Below are positions 36,926 through 46,050 of a DNA stretch of 64,000 nt, piece after piece; the stretch's first letter is position 1, and each line of letters begins with the position of its first letter. Both the position numbers and the translations under genes were made by a program. The notes below the pieces were generated by a model. The model saw nothing but the letters and a program-made list of their open reading frames with translations. It ran no database searches and had not been told where the DNA came from. Source of the stretch: Alphaproteobacteria bacterium. GTDB lineage: Bacteria > Pseudomonadota > Alphaproteobacteria > Rhodobacterales > Rhodobacteraceae. The DNA is taken from positions 224,788 through 288,787 of the forward strand of contig JAUHXK010000004.1 in NCBI GenBank assembly GCA_030427405.1, given 5' to 3'.

Positions 36926-37463
36926 ATTGATTGCCAAGACCCCCTGTGAAGGCCTGTTGCCGCTGAATGTCGGCGCGATCTCGTTGCACGAAGTCGACGC
37001 GGGGGCGATTTATTCGGTGACGCCGTTCAAGGGCCATCGGGAAGCCTTGTCGCAGGTGCTGAAGTCGGCGCATGGGATGACCTGCCCGGCGGCCAACCGT
37101 GCAACGGGCAAGGCGGGTGCGCGCGCCATTTGGTTTGGCCATTCCGCGATCATGCTGGTCGGGCCGACACCGGATGCATCGCTTTTTGAACATGCGGCCA
37201 TCGTCGATCAGTCCGATGCCTGGGCTGTTGTTCGGCTTGAGGGCGCAGGGGCCGAGGACGTTCTGGCGCGGCTTGTGCCTGTTGATCTGCGGCCCGCGCA
37301 TTTCAAACGCGGGCATACCGCGCGCAGCCTGCTTTTTCATATGACGGCCTCGATCACACCTGTCGGGGACACGGCGTTTCAGATCATGGTATTCCGGTCG
37401 ATGGTCGGGTCGCTGGTTCACGATTTGAAAAGGGCGATGGAAGGTGTCGCCGCACGAGGGTAA
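36918..37463 (+). CDS. soxG: Sarcosine oxidase, gamma subunit
   Basis: A 181-aa subunit. The start is GTG 36918 because GGAAGGAGGG lies 7 bases upstream; it overlaps the soxA stop by 8 bases. The sequence has the folate-carrier-like fold typical of SoxG (DQSDAWAVVRLEGAGAEDVLARLVPVDL, then TARSLLFHMTASI). It completes the BDAG tetramer. No folate or serine-cycle gene follows. Confidence 0.92.
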   Translation: MGELIAKTPCEGLLPLNVGAISLHEVDAGAIYSVTPFKGHREALSQVLKSAHGMTCPAANRATGKAGARAIWFGHSAIMLVGPTPDASLFEHAAIVDQSDAWAVVRLEGAGAEDVLARLVPVDLRPAHFKRGHTARSLLFHMTASITPVGDTAFQIMVFRSMVGSLVHDLKRAMEGVAARG

Positions 37464-37498
37464 GCTTTCGGGACCTCAACTGATTCCGGAGCTACCGT

Positions 37499-37834
37499 AT
37501 GTTTCGCCCCCTGTTTGCCCTTGTTCTGATGACGACGCCGGTTCTGGCCGCGGAAAGCAAAGAAGAAAGCTGCGGCTACCAAGCGGATGTCGTCCGTGCC
37601 ATTCAGCAGGCGCGGCTTGATCGGGTGAAACAGGCAGATGTCGCCAGCACAATAGCATCGTCAAACCCGACCTGGCCGGCCAATTACAGCCAGGCCATTC
37701 CTCAGCTGACGTCCTGGGTCTATGATCAAAAGCGCAAAGACCTGCGAAAGAAAGACCTGGGTGAAATCCTGTACCAGCAATGCGTCGATAACTGGGACCA
37801 GATACAGGCGCTGAAGAACGATCTGAAAAACTAA
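37499..37834 (+). CDS. Small secreted protein upstream of dnaG
   Basis: A 111-aa protein with a Sec signal peptide of about 18 residues (MFRPLFALVLMTTPVLAAE). The mature part contains two Cys (in ESCGYQ and QQCVDNW) that could form a disulfide, and is mainly helical and charged. It ends 1 base before dnaG, so the two are probably co-transcribed. I do not recognise a domain. Confidence 0.72.
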   Translation: MFRPLFALVLMTTPVLAAESKEESCGYQADVVRAIQQARLDRVKQADVASTIASSNPTWPANYSQAIPQLTSWVYDQKRKDLRKKDLGEILYQQCVDNWDQIQALKNDLKN

Positions 37835-37835
37835 A

Positions 37836-39785
37836 ATGTCATTGCCGCCCGGATTCCTTGATGAACTGCGCACCCGGCTAAGCCTGTCCCAGGTCGTCGG
37901 GCGCAAGGTCATGTGGGACCAGCGCAAGTCCAATCAGGGCAAGGGCGACATGTGGGCGCCATGCCCGTTTCACCATGAAAAAACGGCGTCTTTTCATGTA
38001 GATGACCAAAAGGGATTTTATTACTGCTTTGGCTGTCACGCCAAAGGGGACGCGATCAGTTTCGTGAAGGAAACCGAAAATGTCTCGTTCATTGAAGCGG
38101 TCGAGATTCTGGCGCGTGAAGCCGGGATGCCGTTGCCCGCGCGCGACCCGAAGGCGCAGGAAAAACAGGACCGCCGCACGCAACTGGCCGAGGTGATGGA
38201 GCAGGCGGTTCAGTTTTTCCGCCTGCAACTCAAGACAGGGGCAGGGGCAAGCGCCCGAGAATACCTGACCCGTCGTGGGTTGAATGAGCCTGCGTTGGAT
38301 CGGTGGGAAATCGGGTTTGCCCCGGACGGCTGGCAGGCTTTGTGGGATCATCTGCGCGGCAAGAACGTGGCCGAAGACCTGATTCTGGGGGCCGGATTGG
38401 CCAAACCCTCGAACAAGGGCAAGAAACCTTATGACACGTTCCGCAACCGCATCATGTACCCAATCCGCGATCCGCGTGGTCGGTGTATTGCGTTCGGCGG
38501 TCGGGCGATGGACCCGAATGACAACGCCAAATACCTGAACTCACCCGAGACCGAGTTGTTCGACAAGGGCCGCAGCCTGTACAACCACGGCCCCGCGCGC
38601 CAAGCGGCGGGCAAGGGGCAGCCGCTGATCGTGGCTGAGGGGTATATGGACGTGATCGCGCTGGCCGAAGCCGGGTTTGGTGCGTCGGTTGCCCCGTTGG
38701 GCACGGCGATTACCGAACACCAGTTGCAGTTGCTGTGGCGGATTTCGAATGAGCCGATCATCGCACTGGATGGTGATACGGCCGGCCTGCGCGCCGCGAT
38801 GCGGGCGGTTGATCTGGCCTTGCCGCTGCTTGAGGCAGGAAAATCCCTGCGGTTCGCGCTGATGCCCGAAGGGAAAGACCCGGATGATCTGCTGCGCGCT
38901 GACGGTCCCAAGGCGGTGCAAACCGTTCTGGAAGGCGCAATTCCCATGGTCAAACTGCTGTGGCAGCGCGAGACTGACGGCAAGGTCTTTGACAGCCCCG
39001 AACGCAAGGCCGCGCTGGATAAAGCGCTGCGCGAGAAGATCAAGCTGATCCGAGATCCGTCGATTCGGTCGCATTATGGGCAGGAAATCAAGGACCTGCG
39101 CTGGCAATTGTTCCGGCCGCAGCGCCAGACGCAAAACCGGCAATGGCAGCCGCGCGGCAAATGGCAGCCACAGGCGCAACCGGCCTCGCCCGGTGCGCGC
39201 GCCTCGTTTTTGGCGTCCTCCGAAAATGCCGATATCCGACTGCGCGAAGCGGCAATACTGGCCATCGCCATTTTGAACCCCAAGGTAGTGGTGCAATTCG
39301 AACATCAGTTGGAAGAGATGGAGTGTCACGACGCCGACCATGCCGCGTTGCGGACTGCCGTTTTGCGCCATGCCATCGACGACCCCGACAATCTGAAGGA
39401 CCATATCGTTGAAACTTTGGGGCCTGAACCTCTTGAAAACCTGCTGGCCCTACGCCATGTCGCAGTGATCCCCTGCGTGCATAAACCGGGCGATGTTGAA
39501 AAGGCCGAAATGACGTTGGCCGAGGAACTCGCAAAAATCAAAGCGCTCCGGGGGTTGGATGCCGAGATCGCAGAAGCGGCTGAGGAGCTTTCCGAACTGG
39601 CCGACGAGGCGTTGACATACCGGCTGGCGCAGGCCGCCGAAGAGCGCAACCGCACGAGCCGCAGCCAGAACGAGGACAAGGCCGTTTTCGACATTGCCGA
39701 CAACGGTGCGCGCATCAACCGCGACGAGAAAGACGCCTTTGAGGCGATTATGTCCGGCATCAATTTCGAGAGGAAACGCCGGTAA
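37836..39785 (+). CDS. dnaG: DNA primase
   Basis: A 649-aa primase making RNA primers at the replication fork. The N-terminal zinc finger is CPFHHEKTASFHVD then YYCFGCHAKGD (CHC2 type). The TOPRIM domain has VAEGYMDVIAL and IALDGDTAGLRAA. A low-complexity Gln/Arg/Pro linker near residues 425-450 leads to a C-terminal helicase-binding domain rich in Glu and Ala. It lies just before rpoD, as in the usual macromolecular-synthesis operon, but without rpsU. Confidence 0.96.
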   Translation: MSLPPGFLDELRTRLSLSQVVGRKVMWDQRKSNQGKGDMWAPCPFHHEKTASFHVDDQKGFYYCFGCHAKGDAISFVKETENVSFIEAVEILAREAGMPLPARDPKAQEKQDRRTQLAEVMEQAVQFFRLQLKTGAGASAREYLTRRGLNEPALDRWEIGFAPDGWQALWDHLRGKNVAEDLILGAGLAKPSNKGKKPYDTFRNRIMYPIRDPRGRCIAFGGRAMDPNDNAKYLNSPETELFDKGRSLYNHGPARQAAGKGQPLIVAEGYMDVIALAEAGFGASVAPLGTAITEHQLQLLWRISNEPIIALDGDTAGLRAAMRAVDLALPLLEAGKSLRFALMPEGKDPDDLLRADGPKAVQTVLEGAIPMVKLLWQRETDGKVFDSPERKAALDKALREKIKLIRDPSIRSHYGQEIKDLRWQLFRPQRQTQNRQWQPRGKWQPQAQPASPGARASFLASSENADIRLREAAILAIAILNPKVVVQFEHQLEEMECHDADHAALRTAVLRHAIDDPDNLKDHIVETLGPEPLENLLALRHVAVIPCVHKPGDVEKAEMTLAEELAKIKALRGLDAEIAEAAEELSELADEALTYRLAQAAEERNRTSRSQNEDKAVFDIADNGARINRDEKDAFEAIMSGINFERKRR

Positions 39786-39834
39786 GTGGTGTTTTCGTAA
39801 GGCACTGGAAAAGAAAAACGGGTAAACGGGTGGC

Positions 39835-39876
39835 CGAATCACTTCTACGCGCTAATGATTCGGGTCAAACGAATCA
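39835..39876. promoter_or_regulatory. rpoD leader: three CGAATCA-type elements with GANTC sites
   Basis: CGAATCA (39835-39841), TGATTCG (39856-39862) and CGAATCA (39870-39876) lie 23-64 bases before the rpoD start. The second and third form a 7-bp hairpin with a 7-nt loop; the first and second can pair instead. Each copy holds a GANTC, the CcrM methylation target in alphaproteobacteria. A TGCAGGAG ribosome site follows. Confidence 0.6.
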
Positions 39877-39898
39877 CCCATCCCTGCAGGAGCATTGA

Positions 39899-41887
39899 AT
39901 GGCCGCCAAGGATACGAACGAAGACCGCAAATCCGACGAGCAGGAACAGGAAATCTCGCTGGACATGAGCCAGGCCCAGGTCAAGAAGATGATCGCCGAG
40001 GCCCGCGAGAAAGGTTACATCACCTACGATCAGCTGAACCAGGTTCTGCCGCCTGATCAGGTCAGTTCGGAACAGATCGAAGATGTGATGTCGATGCTGT
40101 CCGAAATGGGCATCAACATCATCGAAGACGAAGAAGCCGAAGAAGAAGAAAACAAAGGGTCGACCGAGCTGGTCTCGACCGAAGGCCCGCGCGAGGTCGC
40201 GTTGGCCGGGGCGTCGACCGAGAAGCTTGACCGTACGGATGACCCGGTGCGCATGTACCTGCGCGAAATGGGAAGCGTGGAACTGCTGAGCCGCGAGGGC
40301 GAGATTGCCATCGCCAAGCGGATCGAGGCCGGCCGGAACACGATGATCGCAGGGCTGTGCGAAAGCCCGCTGACCTTCCAGGCGATTACCATCTGGCATG
40401 ACGAACTTCTGTCCGAAGACATTCTGCTGCGCGATGTGATCGACCTTGAGGCGACGTTTGGCAACCAAATGGACGAAGACGGCGACGTCGAAGAGCCGGT
40501 TGTCGATACGTCCGCGGTCAAGGCTGCCAAACCTGAAAAGGATACCGGTCCGGAACTGGATGCTGACGGCAACCCGATTGCCAGCGACGATGATGATGAC
40601 GAGGACGACCAGGCCAACATGTCCCTCGCCGCGATGGAAGCGGCACTCAAGGATCAGGTCCTAACGACGCTGGAACGTATTTCAACCGATTTCTCGATGC
40701 TGTCGGAAATGCAGGACAGCCGGATTTCCGCCACCTTGAACGAAGACGGGTCGTTCAGCGACAAGGATGAGGCGACCTATCAGAAGCTGCGCGCCGAAAT
40801 CGTCGAGCTTGTGAACGGTCTTCACCTGCACAACAACCGCATCGAGGCGCTGATCGACCAGCTTTACGGCATCAACCGCCGTATCATGTCGCTGGACAGT
40901 GCCATGGTGAAACTGGCCGATCAGGCGCGTATCAACCGGCGCGAATTCATCGATGCCTATCGCGGCCGCGAACTCGATCCCAATTGGCTGACCGAAATGG
41001 CGGACAAGCCGGGCCGGGGTTGGCAGATGTTCATCGAGCGTTCGACTGACAAGGTCGAAGAGCTGCGCAACGACATGGCACAGGTCGGGCAATATATCGG
41101 TCTGGATATCCCTGAATTCCGCCGCATCGTTCAGCAGGTTCAAAAAGGCGAGAAAGAAGCGCGTCAGGCCAAGAAGGAAATGGTCGAAGCCAACCTGCGT
41201 CTGGTGATTTCGATCGCCAAAAAGTACACGAACCGCGGCCTGCAATTCCTTGATCTTATTCAGGAAGGTAACATCGGCCTGATGAAGGCGGTGGACAAGT
41301 TCGAATACCGCCGCGGCTACAAGTTCTCGACCTATGCGACCTGGTGGATCCGTCAGGCGATCACGCGTTCGATCGCGGATCAGGCGCGTACGATCCGTAT
41401 TCCGGTTCACATGATCGAAACGATCAACAAGCTGGTTCGGACCGGGCGGCAGATGCTGCACGAAATCGGCCGCGAACCAACGCCCGAGGAATTGGCAGAA
41501 AAGCTGCAAATGCCGCTCGAGAAAGTTCGCAAGGTGATGAAAATCGCCAAAGAACCGATCAGCCTTGAGACGCCGATTGGCGACGAAGAAGACAGCCAAC
41601 TGGGCGATTTCATCGAGGACAAGAATGCCGTGCTGCCACTGGACAGCGCCATTCAGGAAAACCTCAAGGAAACGACCACGCGGGTTCTGGCCTCGCTCAC
41701 CCCGCGCGAGGAACGGGTTCTGCGGATGCGGTTTGGCATCGGCATGAACACCGACCACACCCTGGAAGAGGTCGGTCAACAGTTCAGCGTGACCCGCGAA
41801 CGTATCCGCCAGATCGAAGCAAAGGCGCTGCGCAAGCTGAAGCACCCGAGCCGATCGCGCAAACTGCGATCCTTCCTGGATCAGTAA
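39899..41887 (+). CDS. rpoD: RNA polymerase primary sigma factor (sigma 70)
   Basis: A 662-aa housekeeping sigma factor. The N-terminal region 1.1 is followed by the 1.2 segment [11 protein letters not shown], an acidic non-conserved region (near residues 195-245, many Asp), core region 2 ([53 protein letters not shown]), region 3 ([14 protein letters not shown]) and region 4.2 ([27 protein letters not shown]). Length and motifs match alphaproteobacterial RpoD. It is followed by a clear terminator. Confidence 0.97.
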   Translation: MAAKDTNEDRKSDEQEQEISLDMSQAQVKKMIAEAREKGYITYDQLNQVLPPDQVSSEQIEDVMSMLSEMGINIIEDEEAEEEENKGSTELVSTEGPREVALAGASTEKLDRTDDPVRMYLREMGSVELLSREGEIAIAKRIEAGRNTMIAGLCESPLTFQAITIWHDELLSEDILLRDVIDLEATFGNQMDEDGDVEEPVVDTSAVKAAKPEKDTGPELDADGNPIASDDDDDEDDQANMSLAAMEAALKDQVLTTLERISTDFSMLSEMQDSRISATLNEDGSFSDKDEATYQKLRAEIVELVNGLHLHNNRIEALIDQLYGINRRIMSLDSAMVKLADQARINRREFIDAYRGRELDPNWLTEMADKPGRGWQMFIERSTDKVEELRNDMAQVGQYIGLDIPEFRRIVQQVQKGEKEARQAKKEMVEANLRLVISIAKKYTNRGLQFLDLIQEGNIGLMKAVDKFEYRRGYKFSTYATWWIRQAITRSIADQARTIRIPVHMIETINKLVRTGRQMLHEIGREPTPEELAEKLQMPLEKVRKVMKIAKEPISLETPIGDEEDSQLGDFIEDKNAVLPLDSAIQENLKETTTRVLASLTPREERVLRMRFGIGMNTDHTLEEVGQQFSVTRERIRQIEAKALRKLKHPSRSRKLRSFLDQ

Positions 41888-41897
41888 ATTGGTTCAA

Positions 41898-41922
41898 GGC
41901 GTCCCGTTTGGGGCGCCTTTTT
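41898..41922 (+). terminator. Rho-independent terminator of rpoD
   Basis: GGCGTCCC pairs with GGGGCGCC (8 bp, one G-T pair) around a GTTT loop, followed by five T. It starts 11 bases after the rpoD stop. Confidence 0.88.
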
Positions 41923-42084
41923 CTTTCCTGTGCGCGCCATTCGCGCCGATTGGCAGAACCTGAAAATCAATTGGCACGATCTCGCAAGGCGCGGGGGGCC
42001 GGGTCGGCTATTTCTTGTTGGTCCACTCATGGGACGGGTCGGGGCGAGGTGGCAACACTGATGACCCCCGGCTTCCCCAAGGGG

Positions 42085-43104
42085 TCAGTGGCTGATAGGG
42101 TGTTCGACGCGTTTGCGAAATGCGCTGGGTGCCTGACCCGTCCATCGCTTGAACGCCGTCGAAAACGCGGCCTGATCCGCATATCCCAGCGCATAAGAGA
42201 TTTCGGTCAAAACCAACCCGTTCTTGATGAAGGTCTGTGCCAGGTCGCATCGCAGATCTTCAACGATTTCGCGATAGCTGGTGCCTTCTTCCCTAAGGCG
42301 GCGCGCAAAGGTGCGCGCGCTCAGGCCAAGCTGTTCGGCGGCTTTGTCTGCCGGAACGATCGTTCCGGGCAGGGATTGCGTGATCAGCCCTTCGACCTTT
42401 GCGCGCAGCATTTGCCGGTTCGACGGCGCCTGTGCCAACAGGTTTTCACCGTGGTCCAGCAGATGTTGCCGCAATGCCGGATCATAGGTGGGAACGCTTT
42501 GCTCCAACGCAGAAAGCGTCAGGATAATCTCGGGCTTTTCGGCCCCGAATATGACGGGAAACCCGCCAAGCTTTGAAAACGCGGTCTCGTGCCTGCCCAC
42601 GGTGTGCGGGAACCGCATCTGGATCGGGGTGATTTTCACCTGCGTCAGCGCCCGCATGCGTGCAATTGCGGCAAACAACAGAAACTCTGTCCGACGGTGA
42701 TAGCGGGAAAACCCCGGGTCTTTCCACTCGGCCTCCAACGCGGCGTGGTTCCCCGAAACACGAAGAGAAAACGCAAGTGCCGGGTCAATGAACCCGTGAA
42801 AACGGGTCGTGTTTTCCATGACCTGTTTCAGATCGCGCGAGTATTTGCTGATATAGGCGGTCAGGCTGGATGCCGATACGAATTGCAGCCCGGCATAGGC
42901 TCCAAAGGTAATATCATCCAGCGCGTCGCATGCATGCCGCACAAACAGCGCCTCGCTATGGGCGCTATAGGTTGTGGCAGGCGGGGCTATGGTGCTCTTG
43001 CTCAGGTTGCTGTTTTTCAGAACCTGCTCTGTCACCGCAGAGCTTCCGGCCCGGTGTTCCAGCGCTTTGGTCAGCAAATGAATTCTGCCGATATCAACTT
43101 CCAT
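42085..43104 (-). CDS. AraC-family transcriptional regulator
   Basis: A 339-aa protein from ATG 43104 (MEVDIGRIHLL); an in-frame start at 43167 would add 21 residues. The N-terminal 200 residues resemble the arabinose-binding-type domain of ArgR/OruR-like regulators, including FGAYAGLQFVSASSLTAY. The C-terminal domain has two helix-turn-helix units: KAAEQLGLSARTFARRLREEG and LTEISYALGYADQAAFSTAFKRWTG. Target genes are unknown; neither neighbour gives a clue. It is convergent with rpoD. Confidence 0.88.
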   Translation of the reverse strand: MEVDIGRIHLLTKALEHRAGSSAVTEQVLKNSNLSKSTIAPPATTYSAHSEALFVRHACDALDDITFGAYAGLQFVSASSLTAYISKYSRDLKQVMENTTRFHGFIDPALAFSLRVSGNHAALEAEWKDPGFSRYHRRTEFLLFAAIARMRALTQVKITPIQMRFPHTVGRHETAFSKLGGFPVIFGAEKPEIILTLSALEQSVPTYDPALRQHLLDHGENLLAQAPSNRQMLRAKVEGLITQSLPGTIVPADKAAEQLGLSARTFARRLREEGTSYREIVEDLRCDLAQTFIKNGLVLTEISYALGYADQAAFSTAFKRWTGQAPSAFRKRVEHPISH

Positions 43105-43511
43105 AATGAAATAACCGTAACCAATTCCGGACCGGTCCCAATATGTTCGACCCTTGCGCATTTGCAAATACCCAAACCCTTGGGCAGCTGCGTGCCACGC
43201 GGCCGGAGGGTTTGGCGCAAACTCACAAGTCTTTGTCCGTTGTGGGCAAGAAATCGACAGGGGCGAACCCCAGATCGTTTTCAGTGCCGGGTCAGTACCT
43301 TGTTGGGGATGGGGCCGAGCCCGGATCCGGTCGCCCGAACCGGACCGTGGCTCCCCGGCACGCCTTTTCCTGCCGGGTTCCAGGCTGAAACCTCTGCGTG
43401 TCGGGTATCTGAGGAAACTGTTGCCAGAAGTGATTGTTTTGTGATGTTCGCGCCCCGCGTTTTGCGCGATACTGGGGCAGGAACCGCATGTCTGAAGGAA
43501 AGGCCCTGTAG
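43105..43511. other. Intergenic region upstream of AraC gene
   Basis: These 407 bases hold the divergent upstream regions of the AraC-type gene and the gene at 43512. No gene with family resemblance and no clear regulatory repeat is visible. The open frames here lack recognisable coding character. Confidence 0.4.
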
Positions 43512-43916
43512 ATGAAACAGTTTGCGACGCTCGCGCTGGCTACTTTTTTGGCGCTGGGTGTACCTGGCCTGTCCGGCGCAGCCCCCAACGGGTACCGGAC
43601 TGAACCCATCAACGGCACCGATTTCGAGGTTATTCCCCGCGCGCGAAAGGATGTTGACGGCTATTGGTGTGCCGCAGCTGATTTCGCCCGGCGCAAGCTG
43701 GGTGCCGGATGGCATCAGAAAATCTATGTGCTGCGCGGATACGGGCCCAGCGTCACGACGGGGCGGCGAACAGCGGTCCAGTTTTCGCTCAAGCCGCTGC
43801 CGGACGGGGCGGTTCCGCAACGCAACAGCTTTGTGTCATTCGGGTTCACGCCGGGGGACAGCATGTCGGTTCAGGGGGCAAACGGGCGCTGTAGCGTGCG
43901 GATATTGTTCAATTGA
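43512..43916 (+). CDS. Small secreted protein of unknown function
   Basis: A 134-aa protein with a Sec signal peptide (about residues 1-23, ending LSGAA), preceded by AAGGAAAGG. The mature part has two Cys (WCAAADFA and GRCSVRI) that may pair, and Gly- and Arg-rich strands such as KIYVLRGYGPSVTTGRRTAVQFSL. No named domain is recognised. Its stop overlaps the start of yjbQ (TGATG), so the two are coupled. Confidence 0.75.
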   Translation: MKQFATLALATFLALGVPGLSGAAPNGYRTEPINGTDFEVIPRARKDVDGYWCAAADFARRKLGAGWHQKIYVLRGYGPSVTTGRRTAVQFSLKPLPDGAVPQRNSFVSFGFTPGDSMSVQGANGRCSVRILFN

Positions 43917-44353
43917 TGGCAAAACGCCCGGTTCCGCCGACGCAAACCACGTTCACGATCCGAACATCCGGGGCAGGGCTGTATGAATTCACGTCCGATA
44001 TCCGCAATTGGCTGTCGTCGGTTGCGGGTATGGGGGTGTTGACCCTGTTTGTCAGGCACACGTCCTGTTCCCTGCTGGTGCAGGAAAATGCAGACCCCGA
44101 GGTGCAGGACGATTTGCAGGCGTTCTTTTCCCGACTGGTGCCGCCGTCTGATCATCCGTCGATGGCCTATCTCAGGCACACCTATGAAGGCCCTGACGAC
44201 ATGCCCGCGCATATCAAGGCGGCGATTATGCCGGTATCGCTGTCCATACCGGTCACAGATGGCCAGCCAGTATTGGGGACATGGCAGGGGGTTTATCTGT
44301 TTGAGCACCGCCGCGCACCCCATTCCAGGCAGGTCGTGGGGCATTTCGCCTGA
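43916..44353 (+). CDS. yjbQ: YjbQ family protein (UPF0047, secondary thiamine-phosphate synthase type)
   Basis: A 145-aa single-domain protein. The family signature is present: VRHTSCSLLVQENADP with the conserved His and Glu, then SMAYLRHTYEGPDDMPAHIKAAI and GTWQGVYLFEHR. Members show weak thiamine-phosphate synthase activity in Escherichia coli tests, but the true role is unknown. The start ATG 43916 overlaps the stop of the previous gene. Confidence 0.92.
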   Translation: MAKRPVPPTQTTFTIRTSGAGLYEFTSDIRNWLSSVAGMGVLTLFVRHTSCSLLVQENADPEVQDDLQAFFSRLVPPSDHPSMAYLRHTYEGPDDMPAHIKAAIMPVSLSIPVTDGQPVLGTWQGVYLFEHRRAPHSRQVVGHFA

Positions 44354-44473
44354 CCCTTTATCTAGGGGTCGCAATTTCCGACTACCCAAATCCTAGCGGC
44401 TCGCCTATAGTTGTGGATAAGTCAGCCGTAGTGCTTACAAAAAGAGGCGGAACAAGGGACGAGGAGACGGCGG

Positions 44474-44944
44474 ATGCGCTGCCCGTTTTGCGGAAATATC
44501 GATACTCAGGTAAAAGATTCACGCCCGGCAGAGGATCACGTCGCGATCCGCAGGCGCCGGTTCTGCCCGGCATGCGGTGGCCGGTTCACGACGTATGAAC
44601 GGGTACAACTGCGCGATCTGGTCGTCATCAAAACCAATGGCAAGCGCGAGGATTTTGACCGCGACAAGCTGGAACGGTCCATCCGCATTTCGATGCAGAA
44701 ACGTCCTATAGAACCGGATCGCATCGACCAGATGATTTCCGGCATCGTCCGGCGTCTGGAAAGCATGGGCGATACGGATATTCCGTCCAGCAAAATCGGC
44801 GAGATCGTCATGGAGGCGCTGGCGCGGATTGATACCGTGGCCTATGTTCGCTTTGCGAGTGTCTACAAGAATTTCCAGGCGGCCGATGACTTTGAAGAGT
44901 TTGTTCACGAACTGCGACCGCCGCAGCCTTCGACGGACGAGTGA
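44474..44944 (+). CDS. nrdR: Transcriptional repressor NrdR
   Basis: A 156-aa repressor of ribonucleotide reductase genes. The N-terminal zinc ribbon is CPFCGN then [12 protein letters not shown], and the ATP-cone domain follows ([17 protein letters not shown], ending near [11 protein letters not shown]). It senses nucleotide state through the cone. Its stop overlaps the ribD start by 4 bases, the common nrdR-rib arrangement. Confidence 0.97.
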   Translation: MRCPFCGNIDTQVKDSRPAEDHVAIRRRRFCPACGGRFTTYERVQLRDLVVIKTNGKREDFDRDKLERSIRISMQKRPIEPDRIDQMISGIVRRLESMGDTDIPSSKIGEIVMEALARIDTVAYVRFASVYKNFQAADDFEEFVHELRPPQPSTDE

Positions 44945-46041
44945 CCGAAACAGATAAGCGATATATGGCGCTGGCCCTGGCATTGGGGCGGCGCGGACGG
45001 GGCCAATGCTGGCCCAACCCGGCGGTCGGCTGTGTTGTCGTGCAGGGCGGCAGGGTCGTGGGCCGGGGTTGGACACAGCCCGGCGGGCGTCCCCATGCCG
45101 AGACCGAAGCCCTCAAACAGGCAGGCCAGGCGGCGCGCGGCGCCACGGCTTATGTGTCGCTTGAACCCTGCTCGCACCATGGCAAGACGCCGCCTTGCGC
45201 CCAGGCATTGATTGATGCCGGGGTTGCGCGCGTCGTTTCGGCGATCGAAGACAACGATCCCCGCGTTGCAGGGCAGGGATTTGCCATGTTGCGCGACGCA
45301 GGGATAGAGGTCGAAACCGGTGTCCTGGCCGAACAGGCGGCGCGCGATCACGCCGGGTTTTTCCTGAAAAACGAACAGGGCCGGCCATTCGTGACGCTGA
45401 AACTGGCCAGCAGTTTCGATGGGCGGATCGCCACGGCGTCGCGCCACAGCAAATGGATCACCGGTCCGCAGGCACGGCGGGCGGTTCACGCCATGCGCGC
45501 CGAACATGACGCAGTACTGGTGGGCGCAGGAACGGCGCGCACTGACGATCCGGCGCTGACGGTTCGGGATCTGGGGATTGCCCGACAGCCAGTCCGTGTG
45601 GTGGTCTCGCGCCACCTTGAGCTACCGTTGTTGGGGCAATTGGCCCGAACGGCAAAAGAAACCCCGGTTTGGCTGTGCCACGGGCCGTCACCGGATGCCG
45701 GGCGCGCCCGCGCGTGGGAAGGCGTCGGTGCACGGCTGATCCCCTGCGCATTGCAGGGGCATCACATCGACCCGACCGATCTTTTGTCTCAGCTGGGGCA
45801 GGCCGGGTTGACGCGGGTGTTTTGCGAAGGCGGGTCGGCGCTGGCTGCGTCGCTTTTGGCGGATGATCTGGTTGATGAACTGATCGGGTTCACCGCAGGG
45901 CTGGCCATCGGCGCCGAAGGCTTGCCCGCCCTTGGCGCGCTGGGGCTGGATACCCTTGAGGGCGCGCCCCGGTTCGCGCTTGTCGAAACCCGCCCGGTTG
46001 GACCGGATATTCTGCATCGGTGGACGCGCCCTGCGCCATGA
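44941..46041 (+). CDS. ribD: Bifunctional riboflavin deaminase-reductase RibD
   Basis: A 366-aa enzyme for the second and third steps of riboflavin synthesis. The deaminase half has the zinc motifs PHAETEAL and [11 protein letters not shown] (about residues 50-90). The reductase half begins [17 protein letters not shown] and includes [15 protein letters not shown]. The start is GTG 44941, overlapping the nrdR stop. After ribD the rib genes are interrupted by three minus-strand capsule genes before ribE. Confidence 0.95.
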   Translation: MTETDKRYMALALALGRRGRGQCWPNPAVGCVVVQGGRVVGRGWTQPGGRPHAETEALKQAGQAARGATAYVSLEPCSHHGKTPPCAQALIDAGVARVVSAIEDNDPRVAGQGFAMLRDAGIEVETGVLAEQAARDHAGFFLKNEQGRPFVTLKLASSFDGRIATASRHSKWITGPQARRAVHAMRAEHDAVLVGAGTARTDDPALTVRDLGIARQPVRVVVSRHLELPLLGQLARTAKETPVWLCHGPSPDAGRARAWEGVGARLIPCALQGHHIDPTDLLSQLGQAGLTRVFCEGGSALAASLLADDLVDELIGFTAGLAIGAEGLPALGALGLDTLEGAPRFALVETRPVGPDILHRWTRPAP

Positions 46042-46050
46042 TCCGGGGCA

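Noticed and set aside
43143..43618. Short open frames in the AraC upstream region
   Set aside because: No ribosome site, no domain and conflicting frames on both strands; treated as non-coding.
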